A stretch of DNA of 64,000 nucleotides from Pollenia angustigena (Eukaryota > Arthropoda > Insecta > Diptera > Polleniidae). Below are positions 1-9,699 of this stretch, piece after piece. Position 1 is the first letter of the stretch. Each line of letters starts with the position of its first letter. Below the pieces are notes generated by a model. It saw nothing but the letters and a program-made list of their open reading frames with translations, made no database searches and had not been told where the DNA came from. Position numbers and translations under genes: made by a program. The stretch lies in assembly GCA_930367215.1 (NCBI GenBank), contig OV884057.1, positions 247,406,830 to 247,470,829 of the forward strand, written 5' to 3'.

Positions 1-436
1 TTTTCAACTATAAATAATTTTTATGATGCTTAAAAGGCAAATCTACAAGTCCATAAATATTTGCTCTTAGATTTATGTAAATTTAAACCTTTTTATTTTT
101 TCTTATTTTAATCCCTTTTTATATCTTTTTTTCTGACTGCACAGCAGACACTCATACACTTTTATGGACGTATACTTTAAGCTCTGCCTTAAAATGTTAA
201 TATTATAGACATTGTCATTTGAAATCTTGAATAGGAATATCAAATTATCAATATACATCAAACATCAATTGTAATAAAGTTGAATTTAATTTGTAATTCA
301 GCTACAATTTTTCTTGGAATCCAAGTGAATTGGATGTTACAATTTCAGCAATAAAACTGTGCCGCCTCTTTTTGGATGACGAGCATTTAAAACAAAAACT
401 AAATTTAAAAAAATTTAATCTAAATTTTCAATATTT
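1..436. other. AT-rich stretch, nothing recognised
   Basis: No open frame with convincing coding character, no RNA gene and no clear repeat boundary is seen here. Confidence 0.5.
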
Positions 437-540
437 TTAATCAGGCTTAAGTTCATCAAATTTAATTTTCATTAAATTATTTTTATGAAGAAAGGAATTT
501 TACAACATTAAAATTGTTATTGATAATCATTCATTCTTGA
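437..540. repeat. Single arm of a foldback element with tRNA-like core
   Basis: This stretch matches the left arm of the perfect foldback element at 7605-7962 (shared words such as AAGTTCATCAAATTTAATTT and GGAATTTTACAAC). Here only one arm is left, without the tRNA-like loop or the second arm, so it is a solo or truncated copy. Confidence 0.6.
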
Positions 541-570
541 CTGACTTTAGATTCTACATGTTTTTCCTTT

Positions 571-689
571 ACCTCTGTTTTTTCGTACTTTTTGTCAAGA
601 ATTCTTCTTGAAGTCCAAAGTTCATTTTTGTTTTTTCATATTTGGACTTCAAGAAGAATTCTTGACAAAAAGTACGAAAAACAGAGGTA
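571..689. repeat. Near-perfect hairpin, about 48 bp arms
   Basis: The stretch 571-619 is repeated in reverse complement at about 641-688, with only one length difference in a T run. The arms contain TTGTCAAGAATTCTTCTTGA and its complement around a 21 bp loop. No coding potential. It is probably a palindromic non-autonomous element or a folded remnant. No target duplication was found. Confidence 0.8.
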
Positions 690-1109
690 TTTTTCCATAT
701 TTGTCTTGACAAAAATGTACATGTCATGTTATATAATTTGTTTGAGAAATCACTGCCGTTAAATTTTATATCAGTATCAACATTTATAAGGAAGGTATTG
801 CATTAAAAGCTATTTTTGGAAGTGGTGTTTGTATGGGGTTTCAGTTTCAGTTTGAATTTATTTCTTATTTTTTGTGGTTTCGGTCCAGCCTGAAACCATA
901 TGAATCAATATACAATTTCTTTGCAATTAAATTTTTTTATGTAAATTAACTTGCAATAAAATATTTTTGAGCAAAATGTAATCTTTCATTCTGGAAAGAA
1001 GTTTGTTTGCAACATACAAGTAAACAACTTCTCGCAAATTGCCAACTGGTAATTTTTAAATACTAGTCCCCTAATGCAAAAAATTAGTTCACATTAATTA
1101 ATCAACACA

Positions 1110-1786
1110 TTAAGCCCAGGAAAATTGATTGGTAGGAGTATAGGCATTTCTAGTGTAGTGTGTTTCTTTGAATTCTTGTACCTTCAGAACAATATTTCTT
1201 CCGTTAAGCCCAGCACTCAGGGATTGACCCCTAATAATGCATTGCATTGTGTTGGAATTAGGAAAATTAATATGAGAAGAAGGATAGAGAGAGTAGTGTT
1301 TGTTAACATTTGACTTGAACTTGTTCATGTTGTAACTGAGAGGGAAGACTTCAGCAGGAAGGTTATTCCACATACGAACATTCCGGCCAAAAAACGAATT
1401 CTCTCTGTAATGCGATGAACGATTTACCTGCCAATACACCACAAAAGGATGAGTTCTTGTGGAAAAACGTGTGGTACCAGCAAACGTGCGGGTTTCGGGA
1501 ACTAGATCCCTAATTTCGTCAGAACACATCCCATTGTAGTAACGATAAAACAGGCAAATACAACCCACATTGCGACGCAGCTCAAGGGAGTCAATAGAGT
1601 TGGATACCCCACTGTCACCAATGAGAACCTTCGGCCTCTCCTGTACGCGGTCGAGAAGCTTCAGAATAGACACATGAGAGTTGTATTCCATACGCGGTCG
1701 GATAGAGGTGGTATAAATAGTTAGGAGATCAGATGGAGTGAAGAATATCTAACACCGTCTTAAGAAACCAAGGCACTTGAATGCTT
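1110..1786 (-). mobile_element. 3' fragment of a non-LTR retrotransposon (jockey/CR1-like)
   Basis: The minus strand encodes the C-terminal tail of a LINE reverse-transcriptase polyprotein. After the reverse-transcriptase region the motifs RRNVGCICLFYRYYNG, HPFVVYW, RMWNNLPAEVFP and FKSNVNKHYSLYP appear in order. The same tail occurs in the longer copy at 13530-14905 (RRNVGC.TLFYRYYHG, RMWNKLPAEVFP). The fragment starts in the middle of the KEAF.CLGFL region, so it is strongly 5'-truncated, as is usual for LINEs. It abuts a mariner fragment directly at about 1786/1787. Clade is judged from motif resemblance only. Confidence 0.75.
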
Positions 1787-2024
1787 CTTTCGACAATTCT
1801 GCTTTCGCTGAACACAAGAAGCGCGCGATGAACTTTCTTAATAGAGCACGCATTTTGGTAATAAAATTCAATAATTTGCAAGCGTTGTTCGTTTGTAAGA
1901 CGATTCATGGTTAAATTATAGACCAAACTGAAGATGTTTGACAGTGAAACAAAACACGAAACGTGCGTCAGCTGTTTAAACCAGTGTTGCCAAAAAGATA
2001 ACAGCTAAAAAATCACCCACTATA
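1787..2024 (-). mobile_element. Truncated mariner-like element, 5' end
   Basis: It begins on the right with the terminal sequence GCTAAAAAATCACCCA (as read on the plus strand), the same end as the complete element at 43696-45112. The 5' leader and the start of the transposase (MNRLTNEQRLQIIEFYYQN) follow on the minus strand. As in the other copy, the frame jumps from KKVHRALL straight to VFS, so most of the DNA-binding half is deleted. It is then cut off where the LINE tail begins. Confidence 0.75.
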
Positions 2025-3680
2025 TATATTAAGCTACTATTAAATGACCAACATTTTTTAGAGGACATTTAAAAAAATATTCCACGTATGCTTAAAAAAA
2101 CAATATAATTGCTATCAAGGCACATTTAACAAGGTATGATTATGCAATACACTGAACACAATTCGCGAAAAGATTTTTTTTTGCCCAAAAAAGGTGAGTC
2201 GGTCTAATGTACATAAATTGTCTGGTACAAAAAATATTTTTTCCTTTATAAGCCTGTTTTATAATCTCAAAATATCCTTCTTATGAAACAAAATTTTTTT
2301 TCTATGGAATTACACTGAAAACTACAAAGCATTAACAAGTTTCATGTTGAATATATTTAACAAACATTTTACTTACCTTCTGCTTATTCTAGTGATGGTT
2401 TAAATGCTAACGAGTGTTCCAAGAATTCTGCTCCGACAACAATTGGAAACAACGACAACGTGACAAAGAACAAAAAAGCCCAGCAAATCCAAAGGACTAA
2501 ATGATGAATAGACAGCACGCGCGTTAGTAGAAAAATCGCTACTTAAGTTTATATTTTTTTAGGTTTCTTGTTGAAATGGCTCAAATGATAGTGAATGGAT
2601 GATGCCACTAAAAAATTTCTTTAGTTGGAAAATCAGCAACAAAAACACACACCAACGCACCTGCTCCACTTACATTTGACCGAACAAAAGAAAATGTTAG
2701 CAATGCATACACAACGAGAATGTGCCAAAGATACTGCGGCCTAGTTTAGATACTGACTGTCTTTTTCTCTATTTTTGTTGTTGCTGTTTCTGCTGTTACT
2801 TATTATGTGTTATTTTTGTTATTGCTGTTATTGTATTTTGTTAACAGGGGGTAAAGTATGTGCTGCAGTTTATTATTATAAAGTTCACTTTAAGTAAAAA
2901 AAAACACAATTACAAAAATATGCCTCAAATTTTATTTAGGGAAATGGTTTAAACGAATGAATTCTTTGTTGTACATTTAATAAATTAAGCTAAAACTTTA
3001 CCTTTTTAAAAAGGACTATTTAAAGCAAAAACACATTAAAAAAGGTACTTTTTAACTTTTTTTTAATTTTGAAGAATAAGTACTATTAAATACCAGCACC
3101 TTCTTGAACTTATTTTAGAAAAGGTACACCATTTTGTTCTCTAGATATCGATTTATTTAATTTTCAAATATCGAAAAAAAAAATAGTAAATGGAAGGCCC
3201 ACTACCAGACCGGTCTTAAAAGTTATTGGATGGATAAAAGTTTAAAATTATACATTTTCAAATAAATGGAAGGAAGTGTATTTTCAAAAACTTAATTTAA
3301 AATTGCAAATCTAAAAATCTTAATCAAAAAATTTTGGAATATTAAAACCAAAACCAAAAAAAAAAAAAAAATTAAATTTGAAAGAAAGTTATGAACAAAA
3401 AACTTTAAAAAAAGTCCTTTGAAGGAGTTATCAAATAAATGTCAAAATACGTAGCAAAAAGTCCCTATTCGTAGGGATTTTCTTCTAAAAAAAACGGCCG
3501 CAGGAAAAAAGGACGGATTTTTTAAAATCATTAAAATGTAGGGACTTTTCAGAAATGTGGCAAAACTGTATAAATTTGGTAATATTTTTCGATTTGTGTT
3601 GGCATACTAATAAAATTGTTGATCGGCACCATTAAATATTGTTAAATTTGTTTGAGCGAATGCTTGCCGACATTTACTTG
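2025..3680. other. AT-rich intergenic DNA, nothing firm
   Basis: No supported gene. A strong splice-donor-like site on the minus strand (GGTAAGT at 2377-2371) follows an open stretch. That stretch has no ATG and stops before the donor, so it is discussed only as a finding. Confidence 0.4.
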
Positions 3681-3986
3681 GTGGCCACACGATCAAGTTT
3701 TGCCTTTCAATTCCTTTCAATTTGCAACACACTCTCAGTTTTTTACTAACACACTCACACTTTTTAAATTGACCACGAGATGGCTTTAAATTTCACCTTT
3801 CCATTTGTTTGGCAATTTACTTTCAATTTAACAGCTGAGTACAAGTTTGTCTCTGTTGTTGTTGACATCTTGGAAGTAAATTGCTTACAAATTGAGTGCA
3901 GCCTACGTCACAACTTTCAATTTATGTAAATTTTGACAAGCAGTATATGTAAAAGACTATCAAGAACAACTTGAACGTGTGGCCGC
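3681..3986. mobile_element. Probable MITE with GGCCACACG termini
   Basis: The left end reads GGCCACACGATCAAGTTTTG and the right end, reverse-complemented, GGCCACACGTTCAAGTTG. The interior is AT-rich without coding potential. No target duplication could be fixed, so the superfamily is open. Confidence 0.45.
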
Positions 3987-3989
3987 AGG

Positions 3990-4058
3990 GTTATGTGTTG
4001 TTTCCAGGTGACAAGCAATTGATTGTGTAGATTCTACACAATCAATTGTGTTTAAAGT
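3990..4058. repeat. Partial palindromic element (relative of 25759-25888)
   Basis: TTATGTGTTGTTTCCAGGTG followed by ACAAGCAATTGATTGTGTAG is the terminal arm of the palindromic element seen complete at 25759-25888. After a few bases the inverted arm starts (CTACACAATCAATTG) and then breaks off. A further piece of the same arm lies near 5105-5130. Confidence 0.6.
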
Positions 4059-4059
4059 A

Positions 4060-5284
4060 GCAAAACGTGTCCCTCCACATGAGCGGAATCTAATATTTCA
4101 TATTAGTAATTATTACTGAGTTGTACTTTTATAGTTACTTTTATGCTCAATTTTGTACCATATGCTTTTACTTGTACCATAAATGAATTGAACAGATACA
4201 GTTTAAAAGCCATTGCTACTTAACGTCTAATAACATGAGAAAAAAAGATTGTGTTATTTTATGGATAAAGTTAACATATTAAAATGTAATCTTTCCCGCC
4301 ATGTAAATGTAGCCATCTTTTATTAACTACCCAGCCTTCGTGGATGGTTATTATCTTACCTTAACTTTACTTTTTATATAATCGCCTGAAGGCTCAACCA
4401 TAATATGCATAGCCTTGCTTAACCTACTATCAAAAATTATCAAAAACTCTCTCAAATGTACTTAAAAAAACAAAAACCAAATAAAAAGACATTTGATTCC
4501 GTACGGAATGTGCGATTAGATTCGCACCTTGCTTAAGCAAATGACAGTTTCATTAAACTTAGCAAAAAGTTTCCTTAAGTTCAATATGGTTTGCCTCATA
4601 TCATTTGCATGTATTCGCACATTTGATTAAGCCAACTTAAGCACATTATGGTTGGGCCTTAAGTGTTAACATCTCTCCAACTCATATAAATTAAATAAAA
4701 CCACATTGTTGTGAATTTTGAAATCATATTTATTTATTGTGTTTATTTGGTACACGCTCTTTGTTGAGAAGGAATCGACACCATTTTCCCATTACCTCAT
4801 AGAACGTTACCCTCTAGCTACTTGTACTCTAGGAATTGTTCATACAATTACTCTCCCAGAGATAATCTCAGCCTCAAATTCATCTGCAGCATCATAAGCC
4901 CACGCTTAACCCAATCACGCAAGTATACAAACGTATATACATTTTAGGTAACACCAGTAACTCCTGGTTACCCTCTCATTATTCTCCATATATTTGCAAT
5001 TTATCTATAGTCATAAACACTCAATTCTCTATTTCCTTTACACGCTTCCCAACATCCCATATATTCATCCACATACAATCCTACATACATATATTCAAAT
5101 TGCTTGTTACCTGGAAACAGCACATTAAACTTTGAATTTAATGTAAATTTGTGAAATAGATAATTTGCTAAAGATGGGATTTATCACTACCACATGTCAA
5201 TACATATAGCGAAAAGTTTTTTTCTTCCATTGATGTTCATTTGTGGTCTTCCTTTTTAGACAATCTTTTTATTATATATGAATC
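4060..5284. other. Intergenic DNA, nothing recognised
   Basis: No coding, RNA or repeat structure could be supported, apart from a short terminal piece of the palindromic family near 5105-5130. Confidence 0.4.
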
Positions 5285-5415
5285 CTTTTTCAATCGCGCT
5301 AGTAGTGAGCTAGTCTATCAGTGCCGGGGTTGCGATTCTATTCCCGCCAGACACTCTGGCCTCCTGCAGACAAGTGTATAGCTTCGCGGGATAAGCTTAA
5401 AGGAAAAAAAGCTTT
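5285..5415 (+). mobile_element. tRNA-derived SINE, copy 1
   Basis: This shares an ordered set of words with the copy at 44455-44609: AGCTAGTCTATCAG, a T-arm/B-box region (here degraded, GCGATTCTATTCCCGCC), CTCTGG, CCTGCAG and AGCTTCGCGGGAT, then an A-rich tail. The layout (tRNA-like head, short body, A-rich tail) is that of an insect SINE transcribed by RNA polymerase III. Confidence 0.6.
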
Positions 5416-5479
5416 TAATTACCAAAAGTGAACTTCGAAGACTCATTAAGGTGATTTTTTACAAAAAAATATTTTATAA

Positions 5480-6160
5480 TATCAAAGTAATTTTTGGGAA
5501 TACAAAATTACTTTGATAATAAACTGGCAAGTGCACGGCTTAAAAAACTAAACTCTGGCAGCATGCTTTATTTTTGCGAGAGCAATAAAGCAAGTTGTTT
5601 TTGTTTTCATCTTGTTTTTTTCTTAACCTATTTACAACTACAATTAATACTGGAAGAATTCCAACCAATTGTAGTGGGGAATGTAAGAAAAGATAAACTC
5701 ACTGTTTATTGTTGTTGTTTTCTGTTAAAGCTTTGATATGGTTACAAGTAAGACTTTTGCTTAAGGTAATTCTTAAGGCTCAGTTAGTCGAGAGTAACAG
5801 TAACGTTGCAAATCAGCTGTTTCATTGTGTTGTATGTAAAGCAATTAGAACGATTTCAGTTAGCAGTAAGATGTTACGTCTCAATCTGTAAGAAATAGAT
5901 TGATCTTACTTTTTTACGGCAAGATTACTGTTACTGTTACTCCCGGCAAACTGAGCCTTTATACGCTTAACAGTTTTACTTGTTTAATATCTTTAGCTTT
6001 TCTAAAATCTTTGGATAAAGTTTCCTGTCGATCTGGCCTAAGCAACTGGTGAAATGCGCATAGGAATAGCTTATCCCTTCAACAATAAATTTCAGTGTTT
6101 TTATCAATAATAAAAATTGAGAATTAAGTACGACTTACAAAATCTTGTAATATTTTATAA
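5480..6160 (-). mobile_element. Dispersed element, same family as the 470 bp satellite
   Basis: Reverse-complement of the unit that is tandemly arrayed at 32771-34494: shared blocks include TTTTTGGGAATACAAAATTA, GGATAAAGTTTCCTG, ATCTGGCCTAAGCAAC and GAATAGCTTATCCC. The end at 5484-5520 folds into a small hairpin (ATCAAAGTAATTTT and its complement). A Harbinger-like MITE interrupts it at 5776-5958. Another fragment of the family is at 41930-42170. Confidence 0.7.
5776..5958. mobile_element. Harbinger-like MITE with TTA duplication
   Basis: The termini are AGGCTCAGTT (left) and AACTGAGCCT allowing one mismatch (right), flanked by TTA on both sides (5773-5775 and 5959-5961). Comparison with unbroken copies at 32.9-34.6 kb, which read straight through ATTCTTATACG, shows the 183 bp is an insertion. 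A 3 bp TWA duplication is the mark of PIF/Harbinger elements. Subterminal GAGTAACAGTAAC and its complement extend the inverted repeat. Confidence 0.8.
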
Positions 6161-7604
6161 TTTTATTTGTATGCATATATTATGATTTAAAAGTTGAAGG
6201 GATTATTGTAAGAATCATTTTTTAACGCGTAGGGAAAATAGGGGTTTTTTCCGCCTGCGTAAGGACATTTTAAAAAGTGTATCACATTACTGCCAGGAAG
6301 GTTTTTTGAAGTGTATTAAAAAATATCACAAAATTGGGAATATCAAAAAATGTTTTTTAAAACCATCCAATCTGGCGGGGAATGCCCCATATACATTCAA
6401 AAAATTCAAAATTACACTTGTGATGAAGCAAAATTACCCGGTTTTAATTAAATTACACCTATCAACAACTTAAAAACAATTAATAAAACTCCTTAAATAA
6501 TGAGTTTAACTTCCACATTTGGTTGCATATATCTAGGAAAGGTTCAAAATGCTCCTTGCAACTCCTTTATAATGGGTGTTTTTTTAAGTCCGAAAGAACT
6601 AACGAAAGGTTAGCTGTCACACGAACTCTCATAGTGCTCTCACAGGCACATCACCATTGGTAGATAAATTCATGCTTGTGCAACGCCACCAAATTATCCA
6701 AATCAGCCATCGATTTGCAACGTATAGGCGCCTTCATGATTTAAATCTTGGTTTTAAGTCTTGGAGGTCAACATTGTTCATTTTTTTTCTTGACATGCAG
6801 CCAGCAATGCTCGAAAAGAGAAATGAAATTGGACGTCTGCTGATTTAAAACAATGAAACTGTTTTAAATCAGTTTCAAATGGTAATGCCGTGTATAAATC
6901 TGCGATTAAAATTCCTTTGTTTTGTGTTTTCAACCATTTTAAGTTTAATGGTCGTACGAAATACTCTTTATTTAGTTTACAATTTAGTTAACAAAATGCC
7001 TGCAGCGTTTTATACAACTGTCCCTTTCGTAATTTAGTTTTACAACTGTTAAGGGCGTTAAATATTCTTCAAACTAAGGCTATTGAAAATTAATTATATG
7101 TTGGAAAATTGGAAACATTTCTACCTCCAGGCTAGATTGTAGTTTTAATTACTTTTGTCAATAAACTTCAGGTTCTAAATCACTATGACAGCCATCTTTT
7201 TCCAAATCTTAGATGTCGCAATTTATTACCAAATTACCGAGGCTTTGGTTCAGAAGACCGTGCATTTTTTGTCAACAATATTTAAAAAGAAATATATGTC
7301 ATCACTGAAATCGAATCTTGATTTTATTTGGGTATCTGAAGTAAGAATTTCAAATAACACCTCAGAGAAATTACCTACGCTCTACCCACGACAGTAAAAA
7401 TTATACCAAATTCGGGTAATTACCCACAAAGTGGCAACACTGCCCATATAGCTATATGTTTATTAAATTCAAAACTACAATATCTTAAAAAGAAGTACCC
7501 TAAAAAAGGAAGATACCATCTAAGTCAAGAGATTTATAAATAAAAAGTACTATTCGGGATTTAAATTTTAGAAACCACAACTTTCTATTAAAAAAAAGGT
7601 TTCT
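6161..7604. other. Intergenic DNA, nothing recognised
   Basis: Short open frames are present, but none has homology or composition that suggests a gene. Confidence 0.4.
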
Positions 7605-7962
7605 AATTTTTGATATTCTTTAATTAGGCTTGAGTTCATCAAATTTAATTTTCATTAAATTATTTTCACTGAGGGAAGGAATTTTACAACTTGGAATTTT
7701 TTATTAAAATTCATTGATAATTTTTCTAACGGGCACCGCAGTGGTGCAGTGGGTAGAACACAATGATCTTCTGACGATAGAAAGTGGTGTTTCTTGAAAC
7801 ATGTAAAGATCAACCCGGGTTCAAATCCCAGCTCAGCCAAGAAAAATTATCAATGAATTTTAATAAAAAATTCCAAGTTGTAAAATTCCTTCCCTCAGTG
7901 AAAATAATTTAATGAAAATTAAATTTGATGAACTCAAGCCTAATTAAAGAATATCAAAAATT
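7605..7962. mobile_element. Foldback element with perfect 123 bp arms and a tRNA-like loop
   Basis: Bases 7605-7727 and 7840-7962 are reverse complements with no length difference, so they form a 123 bp stem. The 112 bp loop (7728-7839) is tRNA-like, with A- and B-box promoters. A degraded second copy with both arms and the same core lies at 21099-21370, and a solo arm at 437-540. The core is therefore part of the mobile unit and not a chance insertion. It encodes no protein, so any movement needs factors in trans. Confidence 0.85.
7728..7839 (+). ncRNA. tRNA-like core (Pol III A and B boxes)
   Basis: TGGTGCAGTGGG (7742-7753) fits the A-box consensus, and GGTTCAAATCC (7818-7828) fits the B box exactly in its conserved positions. 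The T-arm region CCGGGTTCAAATCCCAG can fold. The A-to-B spacing (64 bp) is longer than in a normal tRNA and the ends do not pair into an acceptor stem, so this is a tRNA-derived promoter and not a working tRNA gene. Confidence 0.65.
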
Positions 7963-8097
7963 AAAAATTAACAGTTCAACTAAAAATCAGAAACTGTTCT
8001 TAAAAAAGGTTTCTTAAAAAAAAAAAATCCCTTTCAACAGCAAAATATGCCTTTTTTTATTATAAAATAGCCTTTTTCAAACCAAAACAACCGTTTT

Positions 8098-8290
8098 ATT
8101 CCCACACTCCAATAGTGGAGAAGATATTATGGGTTTTTACTGATGTGTGTAGCACTAAAAAATTATAATACTCGACCTACCGTTTAGTATACCAATCGAC
8201 TTAAAATCACTTTCTGAATTTCAATCTAACGATGTCCGTCCGTCCGTTTGGCTAGCCCTCATGCAAACTTTTTTCAAGTAAAGAGTCTTT
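8098..8290 (+). repeat. Fragment of a dispersed fly repeat (CCCACACYNCAATAGTGGAG family)
   Basis: Same start and order of words as the copy at 18800-19165: CCCACAC..CAATAGTGGAGA, CTGATGTGTGTA, GTATACC.ATCGA, AACGATGTCCGTCC. The copy at 27012-27590 is in the opposite sense and is the longest. Non-coding. Confidence 0.6.
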
Positions 8291-8299
8291 TGACCATAA

Positions 8300-8560
8300 A
8301 CCATCTTATTATATTATTATTTAGATATCGATTCGGTCCATATTTGACAAACAACTACCACTCCCATGCTTTTAATGTCATAACTTTCTTATAAATGTCG
8401 GTATTGACATAAAAATTGGCGTCAATTACTTTAACGATAAATAGCTTCTATGTCTTGACAAAATGTTGTGCTGGTAGGTCAAAAATTAACCAAGGGTCCC
8501 ATTAATAACCCCTTTCTACAATCACTTACAATTTTTACCACAAAAGGACCTTTTTCTTAA
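8300..8560. repeat. Repeat related to 50640-50830
   Basis: AATGTCATAA..TCTTATAAATGTCGGT, followed by ATAGCTT.TATGTC.TG..AAAAT, recurs at 50690-50760 with the same spacing. Non-coding, superfamily unknown. Confidence 0.45.
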
Positions 8561-8679
8561 AAATTACTTCTTTTTTTATCAAAAATTTTATTTTATATTA
8601 AACAGTATTTTTAAAAACAAAAAAAAAAATTAATTTTTCTAACAAATAATCATTTTTAACATAAATACAGTTTTTAACT

Positions 8680-9690
8680 GAACTCAGTTGAGTTGAAACT
8701 TTATACTACATTTACACCTGCGCCAAATCTAGTACTTACGAGATTTCAAGCCAAATCTAGTTGTTTTTGACTAGATTTCCCATACAAAACAAAATCTACT
8801 TTGTGAATAGATTTCGACGAAATCTATTCAAAATCTAGTAGTACGTAATGATGCAACTATGGTTTTTTCAATAAAGTACTTAAAAATACTTCCTTGCACA
8901 AGAAAAAATGACATTAAAAAAAAACAAAAATTGATAAAAAAAAATTTAAAAGTTTTATAACAATTGTAAAAAAAATAAAAAAGACGAATAATATTGATAA
9001 AATAAATATCGTTGATTATTAATAAAAGGTAATGCAAATTTGTTAATGTATATTTCTTTTTGTGTTTGTATGTGTAACGAAAAAACTTGTAGTCACCCTG
9101 CAAATAATAGGACCAGTCCAAACACGCGTATAAAGAGTAGTCCACAAGGGACCAGGACTAGTCCAAAAGTAACCCAAACGTATGGAAAAAACCTGGTCTA
9201 TTTAACATTTCGATGTTCTAGGAGAGGGCCATATAGCCCACCTTTGGACCACTAAGGAGTAGTATTAAAACTACTCCATGGTAAACTCAAGAGGATTAGT
9301 TTTGAAGTCGTTTAAAAACCGAAAGCATGTCGTTAAAAAACGAAGACATGCCGTCTCCCTACAAACACTTTTTAACAATGACATGGTCCATGCTTGCATT
9401 ACATCGGACCAGTCCATGGAGTAGTCCATTTTATCAAAATGGATCAGGTGGTCCAATTTTATTTGCAGGGCAGTTGTTTTGTTGCAAAAACAAAACGTCG
9501 CTAATGTCAAAAAAGTATAATGTAAACGCACTAGATTTCGAAGAAGATTTTAAATCAAATTTACAAGATTTCGGCCAGATGTAAATGTAGTTTTAACCAA
9601 TTAACTTTACAACTGCTCGTGATTTTTGTTAACCGCACTAACACAGGGCTGTGAACATTAAAAACATCTTCAAAGTTTCAACTGAACTAG
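8680..9690. mobile_element. Long inverted-repeat element
   Basis: The left part has GTTGAAACTTTAT then CTACATTTACACCTG and ATCTAG tandem words. The right part, reverse-complemented, gives GTTGAAACTTTGA and CTACATTTACATCTGG in the same order, so the two ends are inverted. The interior (9100-9430) has ACTCCATGG-type words that recur at 51430-51620. Exact ends and target duplication were not resolved. Confidence 0.5.
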
Positions 9691-9699
9691 AGTTGTATT

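Noticed and set aside
7728..7839. Functional tRNA gene
   Set aside because: A and B boxes are present, but no acceptor stem pairs and the spacing is too long. The sequence is the loop of a foldback element.
8828..9145. 105-codon minus-strand frame rich in F, Y and K
   Set aside because: Low-complexity translation of A/T runs inside an inverted-repeat element.
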